From an uncultured Porphyromonadaceae bacterium (GTDB lineage Bacteria > Bacteroidota > Bacteroidia > Bacteroidales > Muribaculaceae), in assembly GCA_947643165.1 (NCBI GenBank), contig CANRVB010000001.1, positions 62,001-126,000 of the forward strand: DNA of 64,000 bases, written 5' to 3'. Every line of letters begins with the position of its first letter. Positions within the stretch are counted from its first letter, which is position 1. Below, piece after piece: positions 50,123 to 59,712 of the stretch. Position numbers and translations under genes: made by a program. The notes below the pieces were generated by a model that searched no databases, was not told the origin of the DNA, and saw only the letters and a program-made list of their open reading frames with translations.

Positions 50123-50830
50123 ATGGCCACTATCCTCAATATCGACACTTCTACAGCCGTATGTTCGGTTGCTCTCACTTCCGACGGTATGATCCTATGT
50201 CACCGCGAAGAGTTCAACGCACGCAGCCATGCCGCCCTGCTGAGCGGATTCATCAAGGACTGCCTCGACCATCTGCGCGCCCACGAGATGAAGCTCGACG
50301 CTGTGGCCGTCACTCTTGGTCCAGGCAGCTACACCGGCCTGCGCATCGGCCTGAGCGAGGCCAAGGGGCTTGCCTATGCCCTGCAGATTCCTATGATCGG
50401 GCTTTGCACCCTTGAGGTAATGGCCACAGGCACCATGTTCTCGCGTCCCGACCTGCTGCCCGACGATCCTGACACTCCGGTCATGTTCGCGCCTATGATC
50501 GACGCCCGCCGCATGGAGGTCTACACTGCCGTCTACTCCCTGGCCCTGGAGCCGCTCATGGGCCCGGAGCCGTTGATTCTCACGGCCGACAGCTACAGCA
50601 GCTTCCTTGAGCAGGGACGCGTCATATTTGCCGGCGACGGTTCAGGCAAGGCCAAGGATATCATCAGCCACCCCAACGCCGTGTGGGCCGACGATATAGT
50701 GCCTCTCGCCACCGATATGCTCGCCCTGAGCGAAAGGGCATACGCCGCGCGACAGTTCATCGACACGGCGTATGCCACTCCCATGTATCTCAAGGAGTTT
50801 CAGGCCACAAAGCCCAAGCCCTTGTTCTGA
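50123..50830 (+). CDS. tsaB: tRNA t6A synthesis protein TsaB
   Basis: ILNIDTSTAVCSVAL; LGPGSYTGLRIGLSEAKGLAYAL; MIDARRMEVYTA. Confidence 0.94.
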   Translation: MATILNIDTSTAVCSVALTSDGMILCHREEFNARSHAALLSGFIKDCLDHLRAHEMKLDAVAVTLGPGSYTGLRIGLSEAKGLAYALQIPMIGLCTLEVMATGTMFSRPDLLPDDPDTPVMFAPMIDARRMEVYTAVYSLALEPLMGPEPLILTADSYSSFLEQGRVIFAGDGSGKAKDIISHPNAVWADDIVPLATDMLALSERAYAARQFIDTAYATPMYLKEFQATKPKPLF

Positions 50831-50854
50831 CCCCGGAGGCTATCACTGCCGCCG

Positions 50855-51565
50855 TCAATACATCGAAACCTCTATCACGTCGTCTTCATCGTCGCCCCCG
50901 GCCGCTGCCGTCTCCAGCTTCTCGCTGCCGGGCAGGGCTATCAGCGCCCCCACATCGCCGTTTATCTCGATGGCCGAGGGGCTGTTGACTGTATAGATCA
51001 GCGAGTCTACGCTGGCGCCGTGGCGTATTTTGAGCGAGCCGCCGTAAAACGGGTCATGCTTCACCGCTGCCAGCAGTGTGGCTATGCGGCAGTCGTCAAT
51101 CAGCAGATCCGAGTTATCGCAGTCGACCGACAGCGCCGGCAGCTCCAGTCCGTCAAACGACACATACGATTCGTTGCCCTGCAGGTATATGTTCCGCAGC
51201 TCATTGTCGGCCAGGGTGATGTCAAGCTTGCCTATGCACAGATCGCTCTTGTTGGCTGTCACCGTAAGGGTGCTGTCGGCCGCATCGTAGTCGAGCATTA
51301 TCTCGCTGCCTAACGATGGCCATTTTATCCGGGTGGCCGCGCTGTTGGTCTCGCCCCGCGTCACGTTGCACTTGCACATGAAGCGGCTCCCCTGCCGCGG
51401 GTAGGAGCTGTTGCTCATTATGCGTATTGTCTTGATGGGCCCGCACTCCACCACCATGTCCTCCGAATTGGCTTTGGCTATGGCGCCGATAACTATGGGC
51501 AGAAGGAAGGAGAGCAGCACTGTGGCGGCTGCAAGCCCTATGATGATCTTAGTAGAAAGTTTCAT
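50855..51565 (-). CDS. GIN-domain/DUF2807-like exported protein
   Basis: N-terminal TM/signal and repetitive beta-rich DUF2807-like body; last gene of the GntR/ABC cluster. Confidence 0.55.
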   Translation of the reverse strand: MKLSTKIIIGLAAATVLLSFLLPIVIGAIAKANSEDMVVECGPIKTIRIMSNSSYPRQGSRFMCKCNVTRGETNSAATRIKWPSLGSEIMLDYDAADSTLTVTANKSDLCIGKLDITLADNELRNIYLQGNESYVSFDGLELPALSVDCDNSDLLIDDCRIATLLAAVKHDPFYGGSLKIRHGASVDSLIYTVNSPSAIEINGDVGALIALPGSEKLETAAAGGDDEDDVIEVSMY

Positions 51566-51569
51566 GGCT

Positions 51570-51938
51570 TTACTTTTGTTTGTTGAGATATTCCGTATAC
51601 ATTTCCCCGAGCCGGGCCGCGCTCACTCCGAAGCTGTGCAGACGGCCAAAGAAGTAGTCGGCCTCGCCCGCAAAGAATACGCTCCGCCGCTCCGCCAGCA
51701 CCTTCTCGCCGGCATCGGCCGACACAAAGTAGCCTATGCCGCGCTTGTTGTATATCATGCCGTGCTGCTGCAGGTGGTCGTATGCGCGCATCACCGTGTT
51801 GGCGTTCACCTCTACCGAGGCCGCATACTCTCTCACCGAGGGCAGGCGTGTGTCGGCGCCATACGCGCCGCCCGCTATGTCGTCCATTATCCTGTCGGCT
51901 ATCTGGAGGTATATTGGTTTTGGATCATTGAATACCAT
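51570..51938 (-). CDS. GntR-family regulator, YtrA-like
   Basis: 122 aa; PIYLQIADRIMDDIAGGAYGADTRLPSVREYAASVEVNANTVMRAYDHLQQHGMIYNKRGIGYFV. Confidence 0.9.
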   Translation of the reverse strand: MVFNDPKPIYLQIADRIMDDIAGGAYGADTRLPSVREYAASVEVNANTVMRAYDHLQQHGMIYNKRGIGYFVSADAGEKVLAERRSVFFAGEADYFFGRLHSFGVSAARLGEMYTEYLNKQK

Positions 51939-51965
51939 TGGTCACATATTTTCATTGTTTCGCCA

Positions 51966-52724
51966 TCAGATCACGTCGTCCTCTTTCAGACGCAACCATG
52001 CCAGCCCCCAGTTTACCGCACACACCAGCGCCATAAAGCCCATCCCCGTCCAGTATATCCAGTCGCCGTCAAGATTGAGGGCTGGGATATTGACATAGAG
52101 CAGCGAGTCTTCCGCCAGCATCAGGCCCACCGTGGCCAGCACACCCGTAACTGTCTGCATGACCCACAGCGCCACTATTGTCTTGATAAACGACAGCTTG
52201 GGCCACAGTATGGCGCCCAGCACAAAAAACGACTGCACCGCCAGATAGATCATGCCGCACATGGGAATGGTGTAGAGCACCGAAGTGCGGAAGCTGTCCC
52301 ACTGCAGCGGTGTGGACGGATGCTTGAATATGTAGCTCGACAACACCCTCATCAGATCACCCACCTCAAAGGCCACCAGGAGAACTATGCCGCTGCCTAC
52401 CACCCACACACACCAGCGCACCATAAACTTGGCCGTCACCGTGGCCGGGGCCATCAGGGTGGATATGCGCCCCTGTCGGGCCTTCATCTCGCCGAACATC
52501 TGCGACGCTCCGGCTATGCCCATTACCGCCAGGATCATTGAGAAGCCTATATATATTCCCTTGCCCGAATATGTGGTGAGCATACCCGTCAGGAAGCCCA
52601 GCAGGGCCATGACCCCAATGAGCGCCGCCGCGCCAAAGAGTATCCGGTTCTTGTTTTCAACTACATATTTCTTCAGCAGGAGCATAAAGTTGCTTGCTGC
52701 CGCATTATTGTCAGGTCGCATCAT
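51966..52724 (-). CDS. ABC transporter permease
   Basis: Six TM helices; adjacent to the ATPase and GntR genes. Confidence 0.75.
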   Translation of the reverse strand: MMRPDNNAAASNFMLLLKKYVVENKNRILFGAAALIGVMALLGFLTGMLTTYSGKGIYIGFSMILAVMGIAGASQMFGEMKARQGRISTLMAPATVTAKFMVRWCVWVVGSGIVLLVAFEVGDLMRVLSSYIFKHPSTPLQWDSFRTSVLYTIPMCGMIYLAVQSFFVLGAILWPKLSFIKTIVALWVMQTVTGVLATVGLMLAEDSLLYVNIPALNLDGDWIYWTGMGFMALVCAVNWGLAWLRLKEDDVI

Positions 52725-52727
52725 CGG

Positions 52728-53588
52728 TCAGTCTCTTTTTTTGCTTTTGGCGAATATACTTGCTATCACATCGGGACGCTGCTGGGCCAGCTCGAAGAGC
52801 GTCTCCAGATTCACCTCCGTCTCGGGCAGGTCGTCGCTTCCCATCCTCACTATATTGGCGCCGCCGGGAGCCGCCACCGCCAGCAGAGCCGACTCTATGA
52901 GCTCGCGGCTGTCGGTATACGAGAAGCGCAGGCCGGCCGACACCTCTGCCATCGAAGCATCGAGCAGCACCCCGCTGCCAGGCTCTATTATGGTCACATG
53001 GTCGAGTATGCGCTCCACATCGTGCACCTGGTGGGTCGATATGATTATGCTGCGCTCATCGCTCATCTCTCTTACCACAGCCTGACGGAACGCACGCTTG
53101 CCGGGTATGTCGAGCCCGTTGGTCGGCTCGTCCATCAGCAGCAGCGATGTGTTGCAGGCCAGGGCGAAGCTCATAAACACCTTCTTCTTCTGTCCCATCG
53201 ACAGCTGCCCCAGATGCACATCCTCAGTCAGGCCGAATATCTCGAGATGCGTCTTCAGATCGCGGGCGCTGAAGCGCGGATAGAAGCGGGAGTTGACATT
53301 GATATAGCTCTCAAGCCCTACCGACGGCAGGCTGAACTCCTCGGGCACTATAAACACATCGTTGAGAAACTCCACCTGCCTCTGCCTTGGAGTCATACCC
53401 TTATAGTCTATCACACCCGAGGCCGGAGTGAGCAGCCCGGCTATCAGATAGAGCAGCGTCGACTTGCCCGAGCCATTGGGCCCCAGCAGTCCGCATATCT
53501 CGCCCGGAGCTACCTGCCAGTCAAAGCGGTCTATCACCGGACGGTGCTTGCGGCTGTAGCCGAATTTCAGATTGTCAATTGTTAGCAT
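52728..53588 (-). CDS. ABC transporter ATP-binding protein
   Basis: GLLGPNGSGKSTLLYLIAGLL; LSMGQKKKVFMSFALACNTSLLLMDEPTNGLD. Confidence 0.93.
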   Translation of the reverse strand: MLTIDNLKFGYSRKHRPVIDRFDWQVAPGEICGLLGPNGSGKSTLLYLIAGLLTPASGVIDYKGMTPRQRQVEFLNDVFIVPEEFSLPSVGLESYINVNSRFYPRFSARDLKTHLEIFGLTEDVHLGQLSMGQKKKVFMSFALACNTSLLLMDEPTNGLDIPGKRAFRQAVVREMSDERSIIISTHQVHDVERILDHVTIIEPGSGVLLDASMAEVSAGLRFSYTDSRELIESALLAVAAPGGANIVRMGSDDLPETEVNLETLFELAQQRPDVIASIFAKSKKRD

Positions 53589-53589
53589 A

Positions 53590-53611
53590 GTGTATTAGTG
53601 AATTAGTACAC
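53590..53611. promoter_or_regulatory. Candidate operator for the GntR/YtrA-like regulator
   Basis: GTGTAttagtgaattagTACAC, dyad symmetric, directly upstream of the operon start codon. Confidence 0.55.
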
Positions 53612-53613
53612 CG

Positions 53614-53644
53614 CAAAGGTAGGCACTTTTTTCATATCTGCAAA
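53614..53644 (-). promoter_or_regulatory. Putative promoter of the GntR/ABC operon
   Basis: Minus strand TTTG-N19-TACCTTTG (CAAA 53641-53644; CAAAGGTA 53614-53621). Confidence 0.6.
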
Positions 53645-53685
53645 CTTTTTCGCGATTTTTTTGCCAAAACCATCCATGCGCCCCG

Positions 53686-54521
53686 CTGCAATAGCGTTTC
53701 CCTGCTTCCCGCTTCCCACGGAGGGAAACAGGGAAACGGGAAGCACTCCATCATATCCATATCTTAATAATATATATATATCATATAGACATAACATACT
53801 GTTGTACAATACCGCTAAACGGACTTAACGACAAGTGCAGCAGACCTGCCACACATCCACCACGACACCTTGACTGCAATAGCGTTTTCCTGTTTTCCGT
53901 TTTCCTATGGGAAACGCTTCCCACGGAGGATAACAGGAAAACGGAAAACACTCCATCATATCTCTATCTTAATAATAATATATATATATCAGACAGACAT
54001 AACATGCTGTTGTACAATACCGCTGCCTCAACTTGCCGACAAAGCAGCAGACCAATCACACATCCACCACGATACCGCTATACTGCTTCCCTGCTTTCCG
54101 CTTTCCACGGAGGAAAGCAGGAAAGCGGAAAGCACTCCATCATATCCATATCTTAATAATATATATATATCATATAGACATAACATACTGTTGTACAATA
54201 CCGCTAAACGGACTTAACGACAAGTGCAGCAGACCTGCCACACATCCACCACGACACCTTGACTGCAATAGCGTTTTCCTGTTTTCCGTTTTCCTATGGG
54301 AAACGCTTTCCACGGAGGAAAGCAGGAAAGCGGAAAGCACTCCATCATATCTCTATCTTAATAATATATATATATCAGACATACATAATACACAGTAGTA
54401 AATACCGCTACACGGTCTTAACAACAAGTGCAGCAGACCGGCCACATATCCACCACGACACCGCCATAGTGTTTCCCTGTTTCCCGCTTCCCACGGAGGG
54501 AAACAGGGAAACGGGAAGCAC
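53686..54521. repeat. Non-coding array of five structured repeat units, 188-201 bp period
   Basis: Palindromic cores at 53697-53744, 53885-53949, 54086-54133, 54274-54338 and 54472-54519, alternating 48 and 65 bp, separated by related AT-rich spacers containing TAATAATATATATAT and CACATCCACCACGA. Confidence 0.95.
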
Positions 54522-54651
54522 ACTCTCCCGAAAAAGTACATCTACACCGATCTTATAGGCTCCGCGGACGGGTAGGCCGAACCGTCAGGGGCCCGGAGTT
54601 GTTGATCAACCAGACTATATTCTTTCAATTTGATATACTACTACTAATGTC

Positions 54652-55272
54652 ATGAACATCAATACTGACCTGAAGCCCATAAAGCTCGTCGCTCCGGTGA
54701 CGGGCAACGGAATCACCGTAAAGGAAGCCCTTAACCGACGCCATACATCCCGCGAATTCGCCCAGCGACCCCTTGAACTGAAGGATCTCTCCGAACTACT
54801 GTGGGCCGCATACGGCACCAACCGTCGGCCTTCGCTCAAGCGTACCGCCCCCTCGGCGTGGGGAATATATCCTCTCGAGATATATGTGATGACTCAGGAA
54901 GGCTCTTATCTCTATGAACCCGAGGAGCACAAACTTCTGCCCGTAGCGGCCGGCGACATCCGTGCTCTTGCCGGTGAACAGGACTTCGTGCCGGGCGCTC
55001 CGGTCGATCTGATGATTTTTGCCGACACTGCCAAGATGCACGTTGCCGATTCACCGGAGATGGACAGGATGCTCCAGAAGTCTATCGACCGCGTGATGGG
55101 GCTCGACGCGGGTGCGGTGGCCGAGAATGTGTATCTGTACTGCGCCTCGTCACATCTCAATGTGGTCGAGCGCATGATGGTCGATGAAGACGCTCTCCGC
55201 AGGGGCCTCGGCCTGTCAGGCGACCACCGGTTTGTAGTGGCTCTGACTGTAGGCTACACTCCTGCCGGCTGA
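54652..55272 (+). CDS. Nitroreductase-family protein, SagB-type
   Basis: VKEALNRRHTSREFAQRPLELKDLSELLWAAYGTNR; LGLSGDHRFVVALTVGYTP. Confidence 0.88.
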   Translation: MNINTDLKPIKLVAPVTGNGITVKEALNRRHTSREFAQRPLELKDLSELLWAAYGTNRRPSLKRTAPSAWGIYPLEIYVMTQEGSYLYEPEEHKLLPVAAGDIRALAGEQDFVPGAPVDLMIFADTAKMHVADSPEMDRMLQKSIDRVMGLDAGAVAENVYLYCASSHLNVVERMMVDEDALRRGLGLSGDHRFVVALTVGYTPAG

Positions 55273-55379
55273 CAGGGCTGACAGGCGCCATCCGTAGGCA
55301 GATAAAGCGGCCGGGCGGCCCGTGGCCATATTGGCCCGGATCGCCCGGCTGATATTGTTGCGGGATAATGGCGCGTCGC

Positions 55380-57029
55380 TTACTTGGCCAGTCCGCAGGA
55401 GGCACACTTGTTCTGGATCTCGGTGAAGAAGTCGTGGCCCTTGTCGTCGACGAGGATGAATGCGGGGAAGTCTTCCACCTCGATCTTCCAGATGGCTTCC
55501 ATGCCCAGCTCGGGATATTCGAGGAGCTCCACTTTCTTTATGCTGTTCTGAGCCAGGATGGCTGCGGGACCGCCGATAGATCCCAGATAGAAGCCGCCAT
55601 GCTTGTGGCAGGCGTCGGTAACCTGCTTCGAGCGGTTGCCCTTGGCTATCATGACCATCGAGCCTCCGGCTGCCTGGAACTGATCGACATACGGATCCAT
55701 GCGTCCGGCGGTGGTGGGGCCGAACGATCCGCTGGCCATTCCGGCGGGAGTCTTGGCCGGACCGGCGTAGTAGATGGGATGATCCTTGAGATACTGGGGC
55801 ATGGGCTCGCCCTTGTCGAGGCGCTCCTTTATCTTGGCATGGGCTATGTCGCGGCCCACGATGATGGTGCCGGTGAGCGACAGGCGTGTCGACACGGGAT
55901 ATTTGGTCAGCTCGGCCAGAATCTCGCTCATGGGGCGGTTGAGGTCGATCTTCACCACATTGCCCTCGCCGGCGCGGCGCATCTCTTCGGGTATGAGCTC
56001 GCCTGGATTGCTGTCGAGTTTCTCCACCCACAGGCCGTCCTTGTTGATCTTGGCCTTGACGTTGCGGTCGGCCGAGCAGCTCACGCCCATGCCTACGGGG
56101 CAGCTGGCTCCATGGCGGGGCAGACGGATCACGCGTATGTCGTGGGCAAAGTATTTGCCGCCGAACTGTGCGCCCAGGCCTATCTTATGGGCCTCCTCGA
56201 GCAGCTGCTTCTCAAGCTCCACGTCGCGGAAGGCATGACCCAGCTCGTTGCCCTCGGTGGGGAGGGAGTCGTAGTATTTCACGCTGGCCTTCTTGACGGT
56301 GGCGAGGTTCATCTCGGCCGATGTGCCGCCGATCACAAACGCTATATGATATGGAGGGCATGCGGCAGTGCCCAGGCTCTTCATCTTCTCGACCAGGAAC
56401 GGCACCAGGGTCTTGGGGTTGATGAGGGCCTTGGTCTCCTGATAGAGATATGTCTTATTGGCCGAGCCGCCGCCCTTGGCCACGAAGAGAAACTTATACT
56501 CGTCGCCGTCGACAGCATAGAGGTCGATCTGTGCGGGGAGGTTGCAGCCGGTGTTCACCTCGTCATACATATTGAGGGGGGCGTTCTGCGAGTAGCGCAG
56601 GTTGTCGGTGGTATATGTGTCGTAGACGCCTTTCGACAGACGCTCCTCGTCGCCGCCGCCGGTATATACGCGCTGGCCTTTCTTGCCTATGATGATGGCT
56701 GTACCCGTATCCTGGCAGAAGGGCAGCTGTCCCTTGGCTGCCACTTCGGCATTGCGGAGCATGGTGAGAGCCACAAACTTGTCGTTGTCCGATGCCTCGG
56801 GATCCTTCAGGATCTTGGCCACCATCTCGTTGTGCTCGCGGCGCAGCATGAAAGCGTTGTCGTGGGTGCACTGACGCGCCAGCACTGTGAGCGCCTCCGG
56901 ATCGACAACGAGCATATCCTTGCCTTCGAACTGCTCTACCTTGACATAATCCGACGTCAGATGATAGTATTCCGTGGTGTCGGGACCCAGCGGAAACATT
57001 TCCTGGTATTTAAACGGTTTTGTTGCCAT
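55380..57029 (-). CDS. Class I fumarate hydratase
   Basis: [84 protein letters not shown]. Confidence 0.93.
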   Translation of the reverse strand: MATKPFKYQEMFPLGPDTTEYYHLTSDYVKVEQFEGKDMLVVDPEALTVLARQCTHDNAFMLRREHNEMVAKILKDPEASDNDKFVALTMLRNAEVAAKGQLPFCQDTGTAIIIGKKGQRVYTGGGDEERLSKGVYDTYTTDNLRYSQNAPLNMYDEVNTGCNLPAQIDLYAVDGDEYKFLFVAKGGGSANKTYLYQETKALINPKTLVPFLVEKMKSLGTAACPPYHIAFVIGGTSAEMNLATVKKASVKYYDSLPTEGNELGHAFRDVELEKQLLEEAHKIGLGAQFGGKYFAHDIRVIRLPRHGASCPVGMGVSCSADRNVKAKINKDGLWVEKLDSNPGELIPEEMRRAGEGNVVKIDLNRPMSEILAELTKYPVSTRLSLTGTIIVGRDIAHAKIKERLDKGEPMPQYLKDHPIYYAGPAKTPAGMASGSFGPTTAGRMDPYVDQFQAAGGSMVMIAKGNRSKQVTDACHKHGGFYLGSIGGPAAILAQNSIKKVELLEYPELGMEAIWKIEVEDFPAFILVDDKGHDFFTEIQNKCASCGLAK

Positions 57030-57214
57030 TGTTATAGCTGTCTAAGTGATTTATTTCCGGCAAATATACGTTTTTTTTCATTCAGATACAAACAATACCC
57101 TCCCCGCGCAGGTTTATCTCACAGAAACAGTTTGAATTTGGCCGGATGCCGGTTTCAGACTGTCAGATACATTGTCTCCACAATGGAATGTTTCACATTT
57201 TTCATCCGATATTT

Positions 57215-57850
57215 ATGAAAAAGCTTATCCTGCTGCCGCTTCTGGCAGTGCTGTTTGTTCTCGGTTCATGCGACGACGCCTCATATCTGGCAAAAAACAT
57301 AGAGGGCACGTGGAGCGGTGCGCCCGCACGTGTGCCCGTGAGATCGGACTTCGACATAACGGCCACCGATACCTACAACTTCACCCGCGACCAGGGCACC
57401 AAAGGCGGCAATGTGATCATAACCAGCATGCTCTCGGCACAGGTGCCGATGGCTCAGTCAGACTCGGCTATGGCAGGCTACAACATCTCGGCGGCAGCCA
57501 CCGCCACCATCAGCGGAACATGGGACATAATCGACGACGATGAGATCGAGATGATACTCGACCCGCGCTCGCTCACCGTCAACGTCGATCCAAAGGCGCT
57601 CGAGATGCGTGCCGACGCAATCACCGGACAGCAGTCGCCCGCAATCGACTCAATCGCACCAGCCCTGTCGGCAAGCATATCCCACTCCATTTCAGGCGCC
57701 ATGAGCGAGTACTACCTGCTCCAGCGCCACCTTGAGGACGTCGAGATAAAGAACGGCATAATGAGGTTTGAGTGCGAGCAGACCGACGGCGGCAAGGACA
57801 TGCGGTTCACCCTGCGCCGTCAGGGCGACCTGACAGCCTCGGCCAACTGA
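57215..57850 (+). CDS. Hypothetical lipoprotein, possibly lipocalin-like
   Basis: MKKLILLPLLAVLFVLGSCDDASYLAKNIEGTWSG; lipobox. Confidence 0.6.
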   Translation: MKKLILLPLLAVLFVLGSCDDASYLAKNIEGTWSGAPARVPVRSDFDITATDTYNFTRDQGTKGGNVIITSMLSAQVPMAQSDSAMAGYNISAAATATISGTWDIIDDDEIEMILDPRSLTVNVDPKALEMRADAITGQQSPAIDSIAPALSASISHSISGAMSEYYLLQRHLEDVEIKNGIMRFECEQTDGGKDMRFTLRRQGDLTASAN

Positions 57851-57905
57851 CCCCTATCGACCCCCTCGACAAATATCCACACACATCTACCCAGCTTGAC
57901 CACTT

Positions 57906-59528
57906 ATGGACAATACACGCAATTTCGAGAAAGAACTCGCTCAGATGAGCCCCTTCGAGATCAAGAACCGGCTCATTGAAATGGCAGGCAAAGAAGCCCG
58001 CAGATCTACCGACACCCTCCTCAATGCCGGACGCGGCAACCCCAACTGGCTCCTCAGCTTCCCGCGCAAGGCATTCTTCATGCTCGGTCAGTTTGCAATG
58101 CAGGAAGCCGACCGCTCGGCCTACGACGATATGGCCGGAATAGTGGCCTCGCCGCTGATGCAGGGTGTGGCCGACAGATTCCTGAAGTTTCTCGACAACC
58201 ACAGCGAGGAGATAGGATCGAAAGTCCTGCGCCACTTCTTCACATACATGACCACGACCCACCGCGCCGACCCCGACGACCTGGTCTTTGAAATGGTCGA
58301 CGGAATCATAGGCGACCACTATCCCACGCCCCCGCGCATATTCAAGTATACCGAAATCATAACCCGCGACTACCTGCGCTGGGCTATGGGCGGCGGCGAC
58401 GACACCACCGACTACGACCTCTTTGCCACCGAAGGAAGCACCGCAGGCATGTGCTATGCCTTTGAGTCGCTCAAACAGAACTTCCTGCTCAACCCCGGCG
58501 ACAAGATAGCCCTGTTCACCCCATGCTTCACCCCATACCTCGAAATACCGAGGCTCGACCAGTTCGGGCTCGAAGTAGTCGACATCAGCGCCAACAAGGT
58601 GGAGCAGAACGGCTATCACGACTGGCAGTACCCGCCCGAGGAGATCGACAAGCTGCGCGACAAGTCGATAAAAGCCGTGTGCATCACCAACCCCTCCAAT
58701 CCGCCCAGCGTATGCCTTTCGAAGGAGGTCCTCGACCGGCTGGTCGACGTTGTCAAAAACGACAACCCGCAGCTCATGATCATAACCGACGACGTGTATG
58801 GCACCTTCATCAAGGACTTCCGCTCGCTGATGTATGTCCTGCCCTACAACACCCTCTGCCTGTATTCATTCTCAAAATACTTCGGCGCTACCGGATGGCG
58901 CGTGGCTGCGATGGCCCTGCGGCCAGGCAACGTGTTCGACGACCGCATAGCCGCCCTGCCCGACGACAGGAAGCAGCTGCTCCACAAACGCTACTCCTCT
59001 CTGTCGCTCAACCCCGACGGCATCAAGTTTATCGACCGACTCGTGGCCGACAGCCGCCTCGTAGGCCTCAACCACACCGCCGGACTCTCCGGTCCGCAGC
59101 AAGTGCAGATGGCCCTGTTCTCGGCATTCGCATTCCTCCACAGCGACATGCTCCAGCCCAAACTCATCAACATGATCCAGACACGTCTACACGACCTGTG
59201 GGACTCCACCGGATTCACACTCCTGCCCGACCCCAACCGCGCCGGCTACTACAGCGAGATCGACATAATGGTATGGGCCAAAAAATTCTATGGCGACGAC
59301 TTCGCCCGCTATCTTGAAGCCAACTACGAGCCCCTCGACTTCGTGCTGAGGCTCGCCGACCAGACAGCCATAGTGCTCCTCAACGGCGACGGATTCGACG
59401 GTCCCGCATGGTCGGTCAGAGCATCCCTGGCCAACCTCAACAAGGAAGACTACCTCAAGATAGGCAAAGCCATCCGCAACCTGCTCGACCAGTACCACGC
59501 CAACTACATAGCCGCACGCTCCAAGTAA
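57906..59528 (+). CDS. aspD: Aspartate 4-decarboxylase (bifunctional aspartate aminotransferase)
   Basis: 540 aa fold-I PLP enzyme; NAGRGNPNWLLSFPRKAFFMLGQFAMQEADRS; YSFSKYFGATGWRVAAMAL. Confidence 0.88.
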   Translation: MDNTRNFEKELAQMSPFEIKNRLIEMAGKEARRSTDTLLNAGRGNPNWLLSFPRKAFFMLGQFAMQEADRSAYDDMAGIVASPLMQGVADRFLKFLDNHSEEIGSKVLRHFFTYMTTTHRADPDDLVFEMVDGIIGDHYPTPPRIFKYTEIITRDYLRWAMGGGDDTTDYDLFATEGSTAGMCYAFESLKQNFLLNPGDKIALFTPCFTPYLEIPRLDQFGLEVVDISANKVEQNGYHDWQYPPEEIDKLRDKSIKAVCITNPSNPPSVCLSKEVLDRLVDVVKNDNPQLMIITDDVYGTFIKDFRSLMYVLPYNTLCLYSFSKYFGATGWRVAAMALRPGNVFDDRIAALPDDRKQLLHKRYSSLSLNPDGIKFIDRLVADSRLVGLNHTAGLSGPQQVQMALFSAFAFLHSDMLQPKLINMIQTRLHDLWDSTGFTLLPDPNRAGYYSEIDIMVWAKKFYGDDFARYLEANYEPLDFVLRLADQTAIVLLNGDGFDGPAWSVRASLANLNKEDYLKIGKAIRNLLDQYHANYIAARSK

Positions 59529-59664
59529 GCACCCCATACACCATCATCCTACCATATCCCGCCCACCCGGCCTGCCGTCAACACTCCACACGGCACCACC
59601 GGGCAGCGGGATATTTTTTTCGTAATTATGCACCGCTCCGCTTGCCCGCACACCATTTATTGCA

Positions 59665-59672
59665 TATATTTG
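59665..59672 (+). promoter_or_regulatory. Putative -7 box of the phosphodiesterase gene
   Basis: TATATTTG 41 nt upstream of the ATG at 59713. Confidence 0.4.
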
Positions 59673-59677
59673 CAATC

Positions 59678-59702
59678 ATTATCACAATTATCACAATTAT
59701 CA
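59678..59702 (+). repeat. 9-bp tandem repeat, about 2.8 copies, in a 5' UTR
   Basis: ATTATCACA-ATTATCACA-ATTATCA. Confidence 0.8.
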
Positions 59703-59712
59703 TTTTCAACTT

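Noticed and set aside
53686-54521. CRISPR array
   Set aside because: Period is 188-201 bp, spacers are related to each other (two are identical) and no cas genes are present.
53686-54521. Integron attC-like cassette array
   Set aside because: No integrase and no ORFs in the spacers; the core structure differs from attC sites. Only the idea of breakpoints inside the stems was kept.
53870-54558. Overlapping ORFs inside the repeat array (53870-54217, 54033-54398, 54259-54558, and minus-strand 53603-53809, 54353-54541)
   Set aside because: They are translations of the repeat cores and AT-rich spacers, in several frames and both strands, with no family resemblance or consistent start context. 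Their spurious peptides (for example GNRETG, ESRKAES) may still be useful as search probes for more copies.
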